Positions 9,505 to 17,594 of a stretch of 64,000 nucleotides of DNA are shown here, piece after piece. Source of the DNA: SAR116 cluster bacterium AG-337-N21 (lineage in GTDB: Bacteria; Pseudomonadota; Alphaproteobacteria; Puniceispirillales; Marisalimonadaceae); NCBI GenBank assembly GCA_003282145.1, contig QBZZ01000004.1, positions 1 to 64,000 on the forward strand. The letters are read 5' to 3'. Numbering within the stretch: the stretch's first letter is position 1; each line of letters begins with the position of its first letter. A model generated the notes under the pieces. That model did no database searches and had not been told where the DNA came from. It was given only the letters and a program-made list of their open reading frames with translations. A program made the position numbers and the translations under genes.

Positions 9505-11091
9505 ATGCCAAAAGTACTAATAAGTGACAAATTAAGTGAATCTGCAGTTAACGTTTTTAAAGAAAATCAAATTGAAACTGAATATATGCCAGGTTTGAAT
9601 CATGACGAATTATTAAAACTAATTGGTAAGTTTGATGGTCTCGCAGTTCGTTCTGCAACAAAGGTTAATGAACAAGTTTTTAAGAACGCCAAAAATTTAA
9701 AAATAGTTGGGCGTGCTGGCATTGGTACAGATAATATAGATAAAGTAGCTGCAACTAAATATGGTGTAGTTGTAATGAATACACCCTACGGAAATGCAGT
9801 CACTACAGCAGAACATGCTATAGCTCTTATTATGTCTTTAGTCAGAATGATACCTCAAGCTGATGCATCTACTAGACAAGGAAAATGGGAAAAAACGAAA
9901 TTTAATGGTACCGAAATTAGTGGTAAATATTTAGGTCTTATAGGTTGTGGTAATATAGGATCTATTGTAGCTAGTAGAGCATTAGGTCTAAAAATGAAGG
10001 TTTTAGCATTTGACCCATTTCTAACTCAAGAAAAATCATATGAATTAGGTGTTGAAAAGGTTGATTTAGAACATTTGTTAAAAAATTCTGATATAATATC
10101 TCTTCATACGCCACTTACAGAAGATACTAAAAATATAATTTCATCTGAAGCTATTAGTATGATGAAAAGAGGCTCAAGAATTATTAATTGTGCTAGAGGA
10201 GGTTTAGTCGATGAAGTTGCTTGTAGGGCGGCGTTAGAGAACAAGCATTTAGCTGGTGCAGCTTTTGATGTGTTTGTAGAAGAACCAGCTAGGGAAAATA
10301 TTTTATTTGAAGCTCCTAACTTTATAGCTACACCTCATTTAGGTGCGGCTACTTTAGAAGCTCAAGAAAATGTTGCACTACAAATAGCGCAACAAATGTC
10401 CGATTATCTAAATACCGGAGCAGTTATAAATGCTCTCAACTACCCAAATGTATCTTCAGAGGAAGCGCCGATATTGAAACCATATATAAAGCTTGCTTAC
10501 TTAATGGGATCGTTTTTAGGTCAAGTCACACAAGAAGGTATATTGAGTGTAAAGTTAGAATTAGAAGGAAAAGCTTCATCCATCCAAGGTATCCCATTAA
10601 TGGCAAGTAATCTTGTTGGTTTGTTTGAACCCACATCAGCTGCTGTAAATAATATAAACTCATCCTCTATTGCCTCAAGTAGAGGAATTGATTTAACAAC
10701 GATTAAGCATGAGAGGCGCTGTGATTATGAGACATTACTCAAGATCACTATCAAACACGATAAAGGTGAGAGAACAATTTCAGGAACCTTAATTGCTGGC
10801 AATAAACCAAGGATCATAAATATTCAAGGGATTGCGATTGAATCAGATTTTCCTAAAAATGCCCTTTATTTAAGAAATTATGACAAGCCGGGTTTTATTG
10901 GTGATTTAGGCAATACTTTAGGAAAGAAAAATATCAACATAGCATCTTTTCATTTAGGACGAAGAAATGTAGGTGGAGAGGCTATTGCACTGGTTGAAGT
11001 TGATGGTGAAGTAGATGAAGAAATCATTTCTCAATTACGATCTTTACCTCAAGTTGCTCGGGTTAACATTATTAACTTCGAAAATAACTAA
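9505..11091 (+). CDS. serA: D-3-phosphoglycerate dehydrogenase SerA
   Basis: NAD-dependent oxidation of 3-phosphoglycerate, the committed step of serine synthesis. The 528-residue protein is the long form: a substrate-binding domain, a Rossmann domain with GLIGCGNIGS (about 145-154), catalytic Arg, Glu and His in CARGG, VEEPA and HLGAAT, an intervening ASB domain (about 320-450), and a C-terminal ACT domain (GFIGDLGNTLGKKNINIASF) that normally senses serine. It forms an operon with serC. GAAGGT upstream of the ATG is an acceptable ribosome-binding site. Confidence 0.96.
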   Translation: MPKVLISDKLSESAVNVFKENQIETEYMPGLNHDELLKLIGKFDGLAVRSATKVNEQVFKNAKNLKIVGRAGIGTDNIDKVAATKYGVVVMNTPYGNAVTTAEHAIALIMSLVRMIPQADASTRQGKWEKTKFNGTEISGKYLGLIGCGNIGSIVASRALGLKMKVLAFDPFLTQEKSYELGVEKVDLEHLLKNSDIISLHTPLTEDTKNIISSEAISMMKRGSRIINCARGGLVDEVACRAALENKHLAGAAFDVFVEEPARENILFEAPNFIATPHLGAATLEAQENVALQIAQQMSDYLNTGAVINALNYPNVSSEEAPILKPYIKLAYLMGSFLGQVTQEGILSVKLELEGKASSIQGIPLMASNLVGLFEPTSAAVNNINSSSIASSRGIDLTTIKHERRCDYETLLKITIKHDKGERTISGTLIAGNKPRIINIQGIAIESDFPKNALYLRNYDKPGFIGDLGNTLGKKNINIASFHLGRRNVGGEAIALVEVDGEVDEEIISQLRSLPQVARVNIINFENN

Positions 11092-11170
11092 ACTATGTGT
11101 TTTTCTTAAATTTTATTAGACACTACAGACTTTGATATATATATAATAATTTTATTTAAAAGCTATTATA

Positions 11171-12310
11171 ATGTTGAGTAAATCAAATCAAAAAGGATTG
11201 TTGCCTGCGGGGCTTAGTGATATTCTTTATCCAAATGCTCATATTCAGTCAAAAATAATAGAAAATTTACTAGATATATTTTCTAGTTATGGGTATCAAA
11301 GAGTTAAACCTCCTTTAGTTGAATATGAAGAAGCTTTACTATCAGACGGCCCAGGTAAAGTTTTAAAAGATTCTACTTTCAGAGTTATGGATCCTTTATC
11401 ACAAAAAATGTTAGCATTGAGAGCAGATGTTACAGCACAAATTTCTAGAATTGCTTCTACTCGATTATCACACCTATCTCGTCCACTAAGATTATCTTAT
11501 TCTGGTGACGTTTTAAGAGTAAAAGGTGACAGTTTTAATATGGAACGTCAGAAAACTCAGGTAGGCGCTGAATTAATAGGACCCAAATCTGAAGTAATAG
11601 ATGCTGAGATAATGCTGATTTGTGTCAAAGCACTCAAATCAATAAATATAGATAATTTAACAATTGATATTAATTTACCATTTTTGAGAAAATATCTTTT
11701 AACAGGTGTTTCACCTTCGTTAAAACACACAATCAATCAATATATAGATATTAAAGACAAACAAAGTCTTAAAAAACTAAAATTTGAAAATCTAAATATT
11801 ATATCTAAATTAATGGACCTTGTTGGAGATCATTTAAATGTAATTAAATATCTTCAGGAATTAAAATCCAAAGGTGTTTTAGTTGATATAATAGACCATT
11901 ACTTAACAGTCATAAATATTGTCAGAAAAAATGATAAGTCTATTAAACTTTCAATAGATCCACTTGAAAGCAGAGGATTTAAATATCATACTGGGATAAC
12001 TTTTACAATTTTTTCTGACAAATTAAAAGGTGAAATAGCAAAAGGTGGAAGTTATAATATCTTAACAGGAGAAACTGCAACTGGATGTACAATTTATACC
12101 GAAAAAGTTTATCCCAACCTTATGTTAAATTTAGATAAAGACTTAGTGTATATACCTTACCTAAACATGAAAGATGCAGACGAGATTATAAAAAAAGGTT
12201 ATAGAGTTGTTTTCGGTTCTGTTTCCAACTCAGAGTTTGAAAAAGAGGCTTCGGAAATGAAATGTAAATATATTTGGAAAGATAATATTATTCTTAAATT
12301 AAAATCTTAA
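11171..12310 (+). CDS. hisZ: ATP phosphoribosyltransferase regulatory subunit HisZ
   Basis: Paralogue of histidyl-tRNA synthetase that activates short-form HisG, the first enzyme of histidine synthesis. The 379-residue protein has the class II synthetase core (LLPAGLSDILYPNAH, a motif 2-like LRADVTAQISRIA and LSYSGDVLRV) but lacks the anticodon-binding domain of about 100 residues. That length and the degenerate motifs separate it from true HisRS. In many alphaproteobacteria hisZ is next to hisG; here hisG is absent and purA follows after 29 bases. An 80-base gap separates it from serA. Its presence implies that a short HisG is encoded elsewhere. Confidence 0.87.
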   Translation: MLSKSNQKGLLPAGLSDILYPNAHIQSKIIENLLDIFSSYGYQRVKPPLVEYEEALLSDGPGKVLKDSTFRVMDPLSQKMLALRADVTAQISRIASTRLSHLSRPLRLSYSGDVLRVKGDSFNMERQKTQVGAELIGPKSEVIDAEIMLICVKALKSINIDNLTIDINLPFLRKYLLTGVSPSLKHTINQYIDIKDKQSLKKLKFENLNIISKLMDLVGDHLNVIKYLQELKSKGVLVDIIDHYLTVINIVRKNDKSIKLSIDPLESRGFKYHTGITFTIFSDKLKGEIAKGGSYNILTGETATGCTIYTEKVYPNLMLNLDKDLVYIPYLNMKDADEIIKKGYRVVFGSVSNSEFEKEASEMKCKYIWKDNIILKLKS

Positions 12311-12339
12311 CCAATTAACCCAAAACTAAGGAATTTTTT

Positions 12340-13635
12340 ATGAGTAATATAGTTGTTGTTGGAACACAATGGGGAGATGAGGGTAAAGGTAAGATTGTTG
12401 ATTGGTTATCAAACAAAGCCGATTTAGTTGTAAGATTTCAAGGTGGCCATAATGCAGGACATACATTGGTTATTGATGACAATGTTTTTAAGTTATCTTT
12501 ATTACCTAGTGGAATTGTGAGAGACAATACAATTGTCTTAATTGGGAACGGTGTCGTTATTGATCCATTTCATTTAGCAAAGGAAATTAAGCAATTAGAA
12601 GAAAAAAATATAAAAATAACTCCAGAAAATTTAATTATATCAGATTCAGCTTTTTTAATTTTACCTATACATCAGTTAATTGATAATATTAGAGAAAACA
12701 AACAGAGCCTAAATAAAATTGGAACAACTGGCAGAGGTATAGGACCTGCTTATGAAGACAAAGTAGGAAGAAGAGGTCTGAGAATATGCGATTTCCTTGA
12801 TAAAGATGTTTTTTTGCTAAAACTTAAAAAATTATATGAATACCATAATATTTGGTTGTCTGCTGTCGGAGAAAGTAAACAAAATCCAAATGAGATTTTT
12901 TTTAAGTTATGGGAACAAGGTCAATTTATTTTGAGTTTTGTTCAACCATCTTGGTTTTTAATTAGCAAATATATTACAGCATCTTCTAATATCTTGTTCG
13001 AGGGTGCTCAAGGCACTTTTTTAGATATAGACCACGGAACTTATCCATATGTAACTAGCAGTAATACCGTTTCATCTCAAGCTGGAATTGGATCTGGCAT
13101 TGGACCAACATCAATAGATTACACAATAGGAATAACTAAAGCTTACACAACTAGAGTTGGAGCAGGTCCATTCCCCACAGAGGAAAAGGGAGAAGATGGG
13201 GTCAATTTAGGTGAAAAAGGTCATGAATTTGGAACCGTAACTGGGAGACAGAGACGTTGTGGTTGGTTTGATGCTGTTTTAGTAAAACAAGCTGTTGCAT
13301 TATCAAGTATTGATGGTATAGCGTTAACTAAATTAGATGTTTTAGACGGTTTTAAGAAAATTAAAATTTGTACTGGCTACTATTTAAATAACGAAGTTAT
13401 AACTTATCTACCTTCATCAGAGATGCAACAACAAAAAATTAAACCAATTTACGAAGTATTGGATGGTTGGGACGGTAGCATAGTGGGTATAAGAAAAATA
13501 GAAAAGCTACCAAATCAAGCTAAAATTTATGTTAAAAGGATTGAAAAACTTATTGGTTGTGAAATAATTTTAATATCTACAAGTCCTGAGAGACATGATA
13601 CCATATACCTAAAAAATCCATTTAAAACTGCCTAA
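12340..13635 (+). CDS. purA: Adenylosuccinate synthetase PurA
   Basis: GTP-dependent condensation of IMP with aspartate, the first committed step from IMP to AMP. The 431-residue protein begins with VVVGTQWGDEGKGKIVDWL and GGHNAGHT, giving Asp13 and His41 at the catalytic positions known for the family. Later motifs GTTGRGIGPAYEDK, LFEGAQGTFLDIDHGTYPYVT and TGRQRRCGWFD are all present. It follows hisZ closely in the same direction. The stop overlaps the 3' end of convergent rpoH by four bases, leaving no room for a dedicated terminator. Confidence 0.97.
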   Translation: MSNIVVVGTQWGDEGKGKIVDWLSNKADLVVRFQGGHNAGHTLVIDDNVFKLSLLPSGIVRDNTIVLIGNGVVIDPFHLAKEIKQLEEKNIKITPENLIISDSAFLILPIHQLIDNIRENKQSLNKIGTTGRGIGPAYEDKVGRRGLRICDFLDKDVFLLKLKKLYEYHNIWLSAVGESKQNPNEIFFKLWEQGQFILSFVQPSWFLISKYITASSNILFEGAQGTFLDIDHGTYPYVTSSNTVSSQAGIGSGIGPTSIDYTIGITKAYTTRVGAGPFPTEEKGEDGVNLGEKGHEFGTVTGRQRRCGWFDAVLVKQAVALSSIDGIALTKLDVLDGFKKIKICTGYYLNNEVITYLPSSEMQQQKIKPIYEVLDGWDGSIVGIRKIEKLPNQAKIYVKRIEKLIGCEIILISTSPERHDTIYLKNPFKTA

Positions 13636-14540
13636 TATTCATTAGATTCAATTAGTTTTAACTCTTTAGCCTTAATCTTCATAGCTTCTTGGAGCTTTTC
13701 AAAAGCTCTTGCTTCAATCTGTCTAACTCTTTCTCTACTCACTTTATATTCTTGGGACAGTTCTTCAAGTGTTTTAGGTATATCAATCAAACGCCTTTTA
13801 ATTATTATGTCTTTTTCTCTCAGTTTCAAATGTTCCAAAGCTTCAACCATCATTTTATTCCGAATATTTCTTTCTTGATTATTCACAAATTGTGTTTCTT
13901 GATTATCTCTTTCGTCTGATAGCAAGTCTTGCCATTCAGCTTCTTCTCCGTCATTACGATTTATCTGTGAATTAAGTGAATGATCTCCTCCGAGCATCCT
14001 TCTATTCATGCTAATAACATCATCTTCTGCAACATTAAGTGTTTTAGCAATATGATTAACTTGATTAGGTGAAAGATCTCCATCTTCTAACGCATTGATT
14101 TTACCTTTGATTTTTCTAAGGTTAAAAAATAATTTTTTTTGACTTGCTGTAGTGCCAATCTTAACCTGCGACCAACTTTTCAGTACAAACTCTTGTATTG
14201 CCGCCTTAATCCACCACATTGCATATGTAGCTAATCTAAAACCTTTTTCAGGGTCAAATTTTTTAACAGCGTGCATCATACCGATATTGCCTTCAGCAAT
14301 AAGATCTGCTACGGGAAGTCCATAACCCCTATATCCCATCGCAATCTTTGCCACTAACCTTAGGTGACTAGTGACAAGTTTATGAGCAGCTTTAGTGTTT
14401 TGTTTATCTAACCAATCTTTTGCTAATACATATTCTTCGTCAGCATCCAACATTGGAAATTTTTTTATGTGATCTAAATATCTTCCCAAATTATTGTCTG
14501 GGGATAATAATGATACACTTGTTGATTCTAGACTATTCAA
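13632..14540 (-). CDS. rpoH: RNA polymerase sigma factor RpoH (sigma-32)
   Basis: Alternative sigma factor for heat-shock promoters. The 302-residue protein contains region 1.2 (NLGRYLDHIKKFPML), region 2 (DLIAEGNIGMMHAVKKFDPEKGFRLATYAMWWIKAAIQEF), the RpoH box (TTASQKKLFFNLRKIK) that separates it from RpoD, and a C-terminal region 4 helix-turn-helix (TLEELSQEYKVSRERVRQIEARAFEKL). The start is a TTG at 14540, six bases after AGGAG; the next Met is at residue 30, inside the conserved region, so the TTG is convincing. In the family FtsH degrades RpoH, and ftsH is in this window. It is followed convergently by purA with a four-base overlap. Confidence 0.95.
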   Translation of the reverse strand: MNSLESTSVSLLSPDNNLGRYLDHIKKFPMLDADEEYVLAKDWLDKQNTKAAHKLVTSHLRLVAKIAMGYRGYGLPVADLIAEGNIGMMHAVKKFDPEKGFRLATYAMWWIKAAIQEFVLKSWSQVKIGTTASQKKLFFNLRKIKGKINALEDGDLSPNQVNHIAKTLNVAEDDVISMNRRMLGGDHSLNSQINRNDGEEAEWQDLLSDERDNQETQFVNNQERNIRNKMMVEALEHLKLREKDIIIKRRLIDIPKTLEELSQEYKVSRERVRQIEARAFEKLQEAMKIKAKELKLIESNEY

Positions 14541-14595
14541 AATAAACTCCTATATACTTATGTAATGTTTTTATAAGTTTTTTAAAGTATTTCAA

Positions 14596-15621
14596 TTAAA
14601 ATTTAGTATTTTTTTTTAAAATATCGATTAATTGAGCTATATCTTCTGGTAAAGGGCTAATAAATTCTACATATTTTTTTGTGATGGGATGATTTAAACT
14701 GAGTTTTGTAGCATGTAAAGCCTGCCTGTTTAAAGACATAATTCTTCGAATTTTTTCTTTGTAAGGGCTATCTCTATATTTATTCTCAGACAATGATTTA
14801 CCATATAAGTCATCGCCAATAACGCTGTGACCCATATCCGAGAGGTGAACTCTAATTTGGTGAGTTTTTCCTGTTTCAAGCTTGCATTCAATTAAGCTAG
14901 CTAGTGGTGCATAAACGTCAAGGACTTTCCATTTAGTTCTAGCCACTTTACCTTTAAGTGATATAGCCATTTTTTTTCTATTAAAAGCTGATCTTCCAAT
15001 GGGTTTTTCAATAATACCATTATTTGAAGGCTGGCCCCAAACGATCGCGTTATACCTTCTGTCTAAATCATGATTGCTGAAGGTTTTACATAAATTAACG
15101 TGAGCAGTTTCAGTTTTTGCAACCACCATCACTCCACTAGTATTTTTATCTAATCTATGAACAATTCCAGGTCTTTTAACCCCGCCAATACCCTCTAAAC
15201 TTTTTCCACAATGATACAATAAGGCATTTACTAGAGTACCATTGGGGGAACCGGGGGCGGGATGGACAACTATACCTGCTTGCTTATTTAAAATTATTAT
15301 ATATTGATCTTCATAAAGAATTTCTAAATCAATTTTTTCTGGTAAAGGAATAGGGTCGTCTGCAGGAGGAAATTGAATAGTAATAAGTTCGCTATTTTTA
15401 ATTTTATATGACGGATCCTTGACTTCTACTCCATCAATTTTAACATTTTTTCCTTCAATTAATTTTTTTATTTTACTTCTAGATAAAGAAAGATTGCTAT
15501 CATTTAATTCTTGTTTTGCATAGCTACTTACTTTAATAGCTTCAGTAACCCAGACATCAAGCCTGTCATACGCGATGTCAAAGTCTTTAATAGAAAGTGA
15601 AATTATAATAGGATTTATCAT
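14596..15621 (-). CDS. rluD: Ribosomal large subunit pseudouridine synthase, RluD type
   Basis: RluA-family pseudouridine synthase. RluD itself modifies helix 69 of 23S rRNA. It has an N-terminal S4 RNA-binding domain (RLDVWVTEAI through LSRSKIKKLIEGKNVKIDG) and the catalytic domain with HRLDKNTSGVMVVAKT, where the Asp is the nucleophile, followed by the RYNAIVWG and KTHQIRVHL motifs. I choose the ATG at 15621, giving 341 residues; an in-frame TTG at 15636 would add five. The ATG at 15621 shares the tetramer CATG with the start codon of the divergent gene, so the two genes have no intergenic space. RluC-type specificity cannot be excluded. Confidence 0.86.
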   Translation of the reverse strand: MINPIIISLSIKDFDIAYDRLDVWVTEAIKVSSYAKQELNDSNLSLSRSKIKKLIEGKNVKIDGVEVKDPSYKIKNSELITIQFPPADDPIPLPEKIDLEILYEDQYIIILNKQAGIVVHPAPGSPNGTLVNALLYHCGKSLEGIGGVKRPGIVHRLDKNTSGVMVVAKTETAHVNLCKTFSNHDLDRRYNAIVWGQPSNNGIIEKPIGRSAFNRKKMAISLKGKVARTKWKVLDVYAPLASLIECKLETGKTHQIRVHLSDMGHSVIGDDLYGKSLSENKYRDSPYKEKIRRIMSLNRQALHATKLSLNHPITKKYVEFISPLPEDIAQLIDILKKNTKF

Positions 15622-16012
15622 GTCTAACTTGTCCAACTCAAATCCAGAAAATCAGTCCCAGATTGTTTCTAATATACGGATTATAAAAATTATTGCTATA
15701 ATTTTGGGCTTGTTAATTATTTTAGGGTTATTTGTTTTGTTTATTGGATTATATAATAAATATGTCAACATAGAAAAGTCCGAAAAAATCAAAAATAATA
15801 CATTAATTATAGATAAACAAAAATTAAATCAGTTAAACTTTGAACAGCCTATTAGTGCACAATTAATTTCTTCATCATTAGGAAAAGACAATGAAATTTT
15901 ATTGAGATATCTATATGAGGGAAATAATGTTTTGGTAGTTTTAAATACTAAAACAAAGCAAATAAAATCTATTATTACAGTAAAAAAAGGTTCTAAATTT
16001 GGTTTAAAGTAG
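15620..16012 (+). CDS. Small single-pass membrane protein, possibly DUF6476-like
   Basis: A 130-residue protein with a polar N-terminus of about 25 residues, one strong transmembrane helix (about 24-46, IIAIILGLLIILGLFVLFIGLY) and a basic C-terminal part containing LLRYLYEGNNVLVVLNTKTKQI, which suggests a beta-rich soluble domain. TAGGA lies seven bases before the ATG at 15620, which is better than the in-frame ATG at 15575 inside rluD. It is divergent from rluD, and I recall small membrane proteins of the DUF6476 type beside rluA-family genes in alphaproteobacteria. That assignment is from memory and weak. No function can be stated. Confidence 0.6.
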   Translation: MSNLSNSNPENQSQIVSNIRIIKIIAIILGLLIILGLFVLFIGLYNKYVNIEKSEKIKNNTLIIDKQKLNQLNFEQPISAQLISSSLGKDNEILLRYLYEGNNVLVVLNTKTKQIKSIITVKKGSKFGLK

Positions 16013-16033
16013 TAATGAGTTAAAGGTATTTGA

Positions 16034-17116
16034 ATGAATAGAACAAAAATTCTAATTGGTACTGACACTATTTCTGGAATAGCTCCTCAGATCTTGAAAG
16101 CATTTTCGCAAGCGTCTGATAAAAAAACACTTCCATACGGAAATGACGTTTTTACTAAAAAATGTAAAAGTATTATTATAGAGATTTTTGAAAAAAAGGA
16201 TTTAGAAATTATACCGATGATGTCTGGAACAGCGTCTAACTCTCTAGCTTTATCCTCTTTCCTTCGTTCCTATGGAAGTATTTTATGTCATAGTGAATCG
16301 CATATAAATAAAGATGAAGGAGGAGCTCCAGAGTTTTTTTCTGGTGGAGGGAAGTTGCAAACTATATCCAATAATTCTGGCAGGCTTAATTCTAAAGATA
16401 TTACTAAAAAACTTCATGAATTAGATTTTAAAGGAAAGCAGCTCTCAAAAATTTCTGGTATTTCATTAACTCAATTAGCAGAAAATGGCACTTTGTATTC
16501 TCAAAATGAAATACTAGCTATTAGTAAAATTTGTAAAAAAAATAATTTTTACTTACACATGGATGGAGCTAGGTTTTCTAATGCATTAGTTTCTCAACAA
16601 TCTGTTTCTCCTGCTGAGGCAACTTGGAAAATAGGAGTTGATTGTTTATCATTGGGTGCAACAAAAAATGGTGCAATGGCGGCTGAGGTTATTATTTTTT
16701 TTAATAAGAATCTTGCACTGGAAGCTAAAAAAATGATTAAGCAAACTGGACACATAATACCTAAAACCAGATTTATTACTGCTCAATTAAACGCATGGTT
16801 TACAGATGGGTTATGGTTGAAACTAGCACAAAAGGCTAATGAAAATGCAACGTATCTTAGTGGTGAGCTATCAAAATTTGAAGATTTTAAACTTTTATAT
16901 CCGACACAAGGGAATGAAGTATTTTTAAGAGTTAATAATAAAACATATAAAAAAATTCTTGAATTAAATATTATTCCTAATCTTTGGCGTAAAATAAATG
17001 ACGAAGAAATTGAAGTTAGATTTGTAACATCCTTTGAAACAAAGTTTAGTCTAATTGATGAAATTATAAATAGATTTAAAACTTGTTTTACTTATAATTC
17101 AGATTCCATAATTTAA
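16034..17116 (+). CDS. ltaE: Low-specificity L-threonine aldolase
   Basis: PLP-dependent fold-type I enzyme that cleaves L-threonine and allo-threonine to glycine and acetaldehyde. The 360-residue protein has PYGNDVFTKK near the N-terminus, LTQLAENGTLYS, the PLP-binding aspartate in HMDGARFSNALV and the Schiff-base lysine in LSLGATKNGAMAAE. Family length is 330-360. It could supply glycine when threonine is available. An AAAGG motif lies ten bases before the ATG. The last 18 bases overlap the convergent small membrane protein gene. The specificity (L or low) cannot be read from the sequence. Confidence 0.88.
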   Translation: MNRTKILIGTDTISGIAPQILKAFSQASDKKTLPYGNDVFTKKCKSIIIEIFEKKDLEIIPMMSGTASNSLALSSFLRSYGSILCHSESHINKDEGGAPEFFSGGGKLQTISNNSGRLNSKDITKKLHELDFKGKQLSKISGISLTQLAENGTLYSQNEILAISKICKKNNFYLHMDGARFSNALVSQQSVSPAEATWKIGVDCLSLGATKNGAMAAEVIIFFNKNLALEAKKMIKQTGHIIPKTRFITAQLNAWFTDGLWLKLAQKANENATYLSGELSKFEDFKLLYPTQGNEVFLRVNNKTYKKILELNIIPNLWRKINDEEIEVRFVTSFETKFSLIDEIINRFKTCFTYNSDSII

Positions 17117-17473
17117 ATATAGAGCTATATTTAAAATTATTGATTTAATTTGTTCAATTATTTGTTTTTCAAATATAAAGGCAAACTTACCTATGTAAGA
17201 GTATCCTAATAGTAAGGGCAAAAAGTATATTCTTATCATAAAGAAAAGCCATGCTACATAGAGAGGTATGAGAGGTTGAACTATAAAATTTGGGGTTGCT
17301 TTAAAAGTGATATTAATGATAGGTGAGGTGATTTTTGTAAAAAACTTAAAAAAAACTAAATTACTTCCTTCATTAATGAATAAGTTTAAAAGAAATTTAA
17401 AAACTAAAATAGCCATTATTAGAGCTAAAATATAATCAATAATAATTATCCATATAGGAAAAGAAATAGCCAT
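17099..17473 (-). CDS. YggT-like integral membrane protein
   Basis: A 124-residue, very hydrophobic protein with three likely membrane segments (about 6-30, 66-92 and 105-122). The central part (FKFFTKITSPIINITFKATPNFI followed by PLYVAWLFFMIRIYFLPLL) recalls the YggT domain layout, in which a short amphipathic stretch with a T-x-P motif is followed by a membrane helix, but the match is loose. It is convergent with the threonine aldolase gene with an 18-base overlap, and divergent from ettA across 121 bases of AT-rich DNA in which I see no clear feature. Function unknown. Confidence 0.55.
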   Translation of the reverse strand: MAISFPIWIIIIDYILALIMAILVFKFLLNLFINEGSNLVFFKFFTKITSPIINITFKATPNFIVQPLIPLYVAWLFFMIRIYFLPLLLGYSYIGKFAFIFEKQIIEQIKSIILNIALYLNYGI

Positions 17474-17594
17474 AATTTATTATACAAACATAATAGTTAA
17501 ATTAAAAATTATTATTTATATTAATTAAATTAATAACTATAAAAATAATTTTGTGCTATTTAGTTATTTAAATAAAAACTCCTGGGGCTAATTT

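Noticed and set aside
11171-12310. Histidyl-tRNA synthetase HisS
   Set aside because: The protein lacks the anticodon-binding domain and is too short; the motifs fit HisZ.
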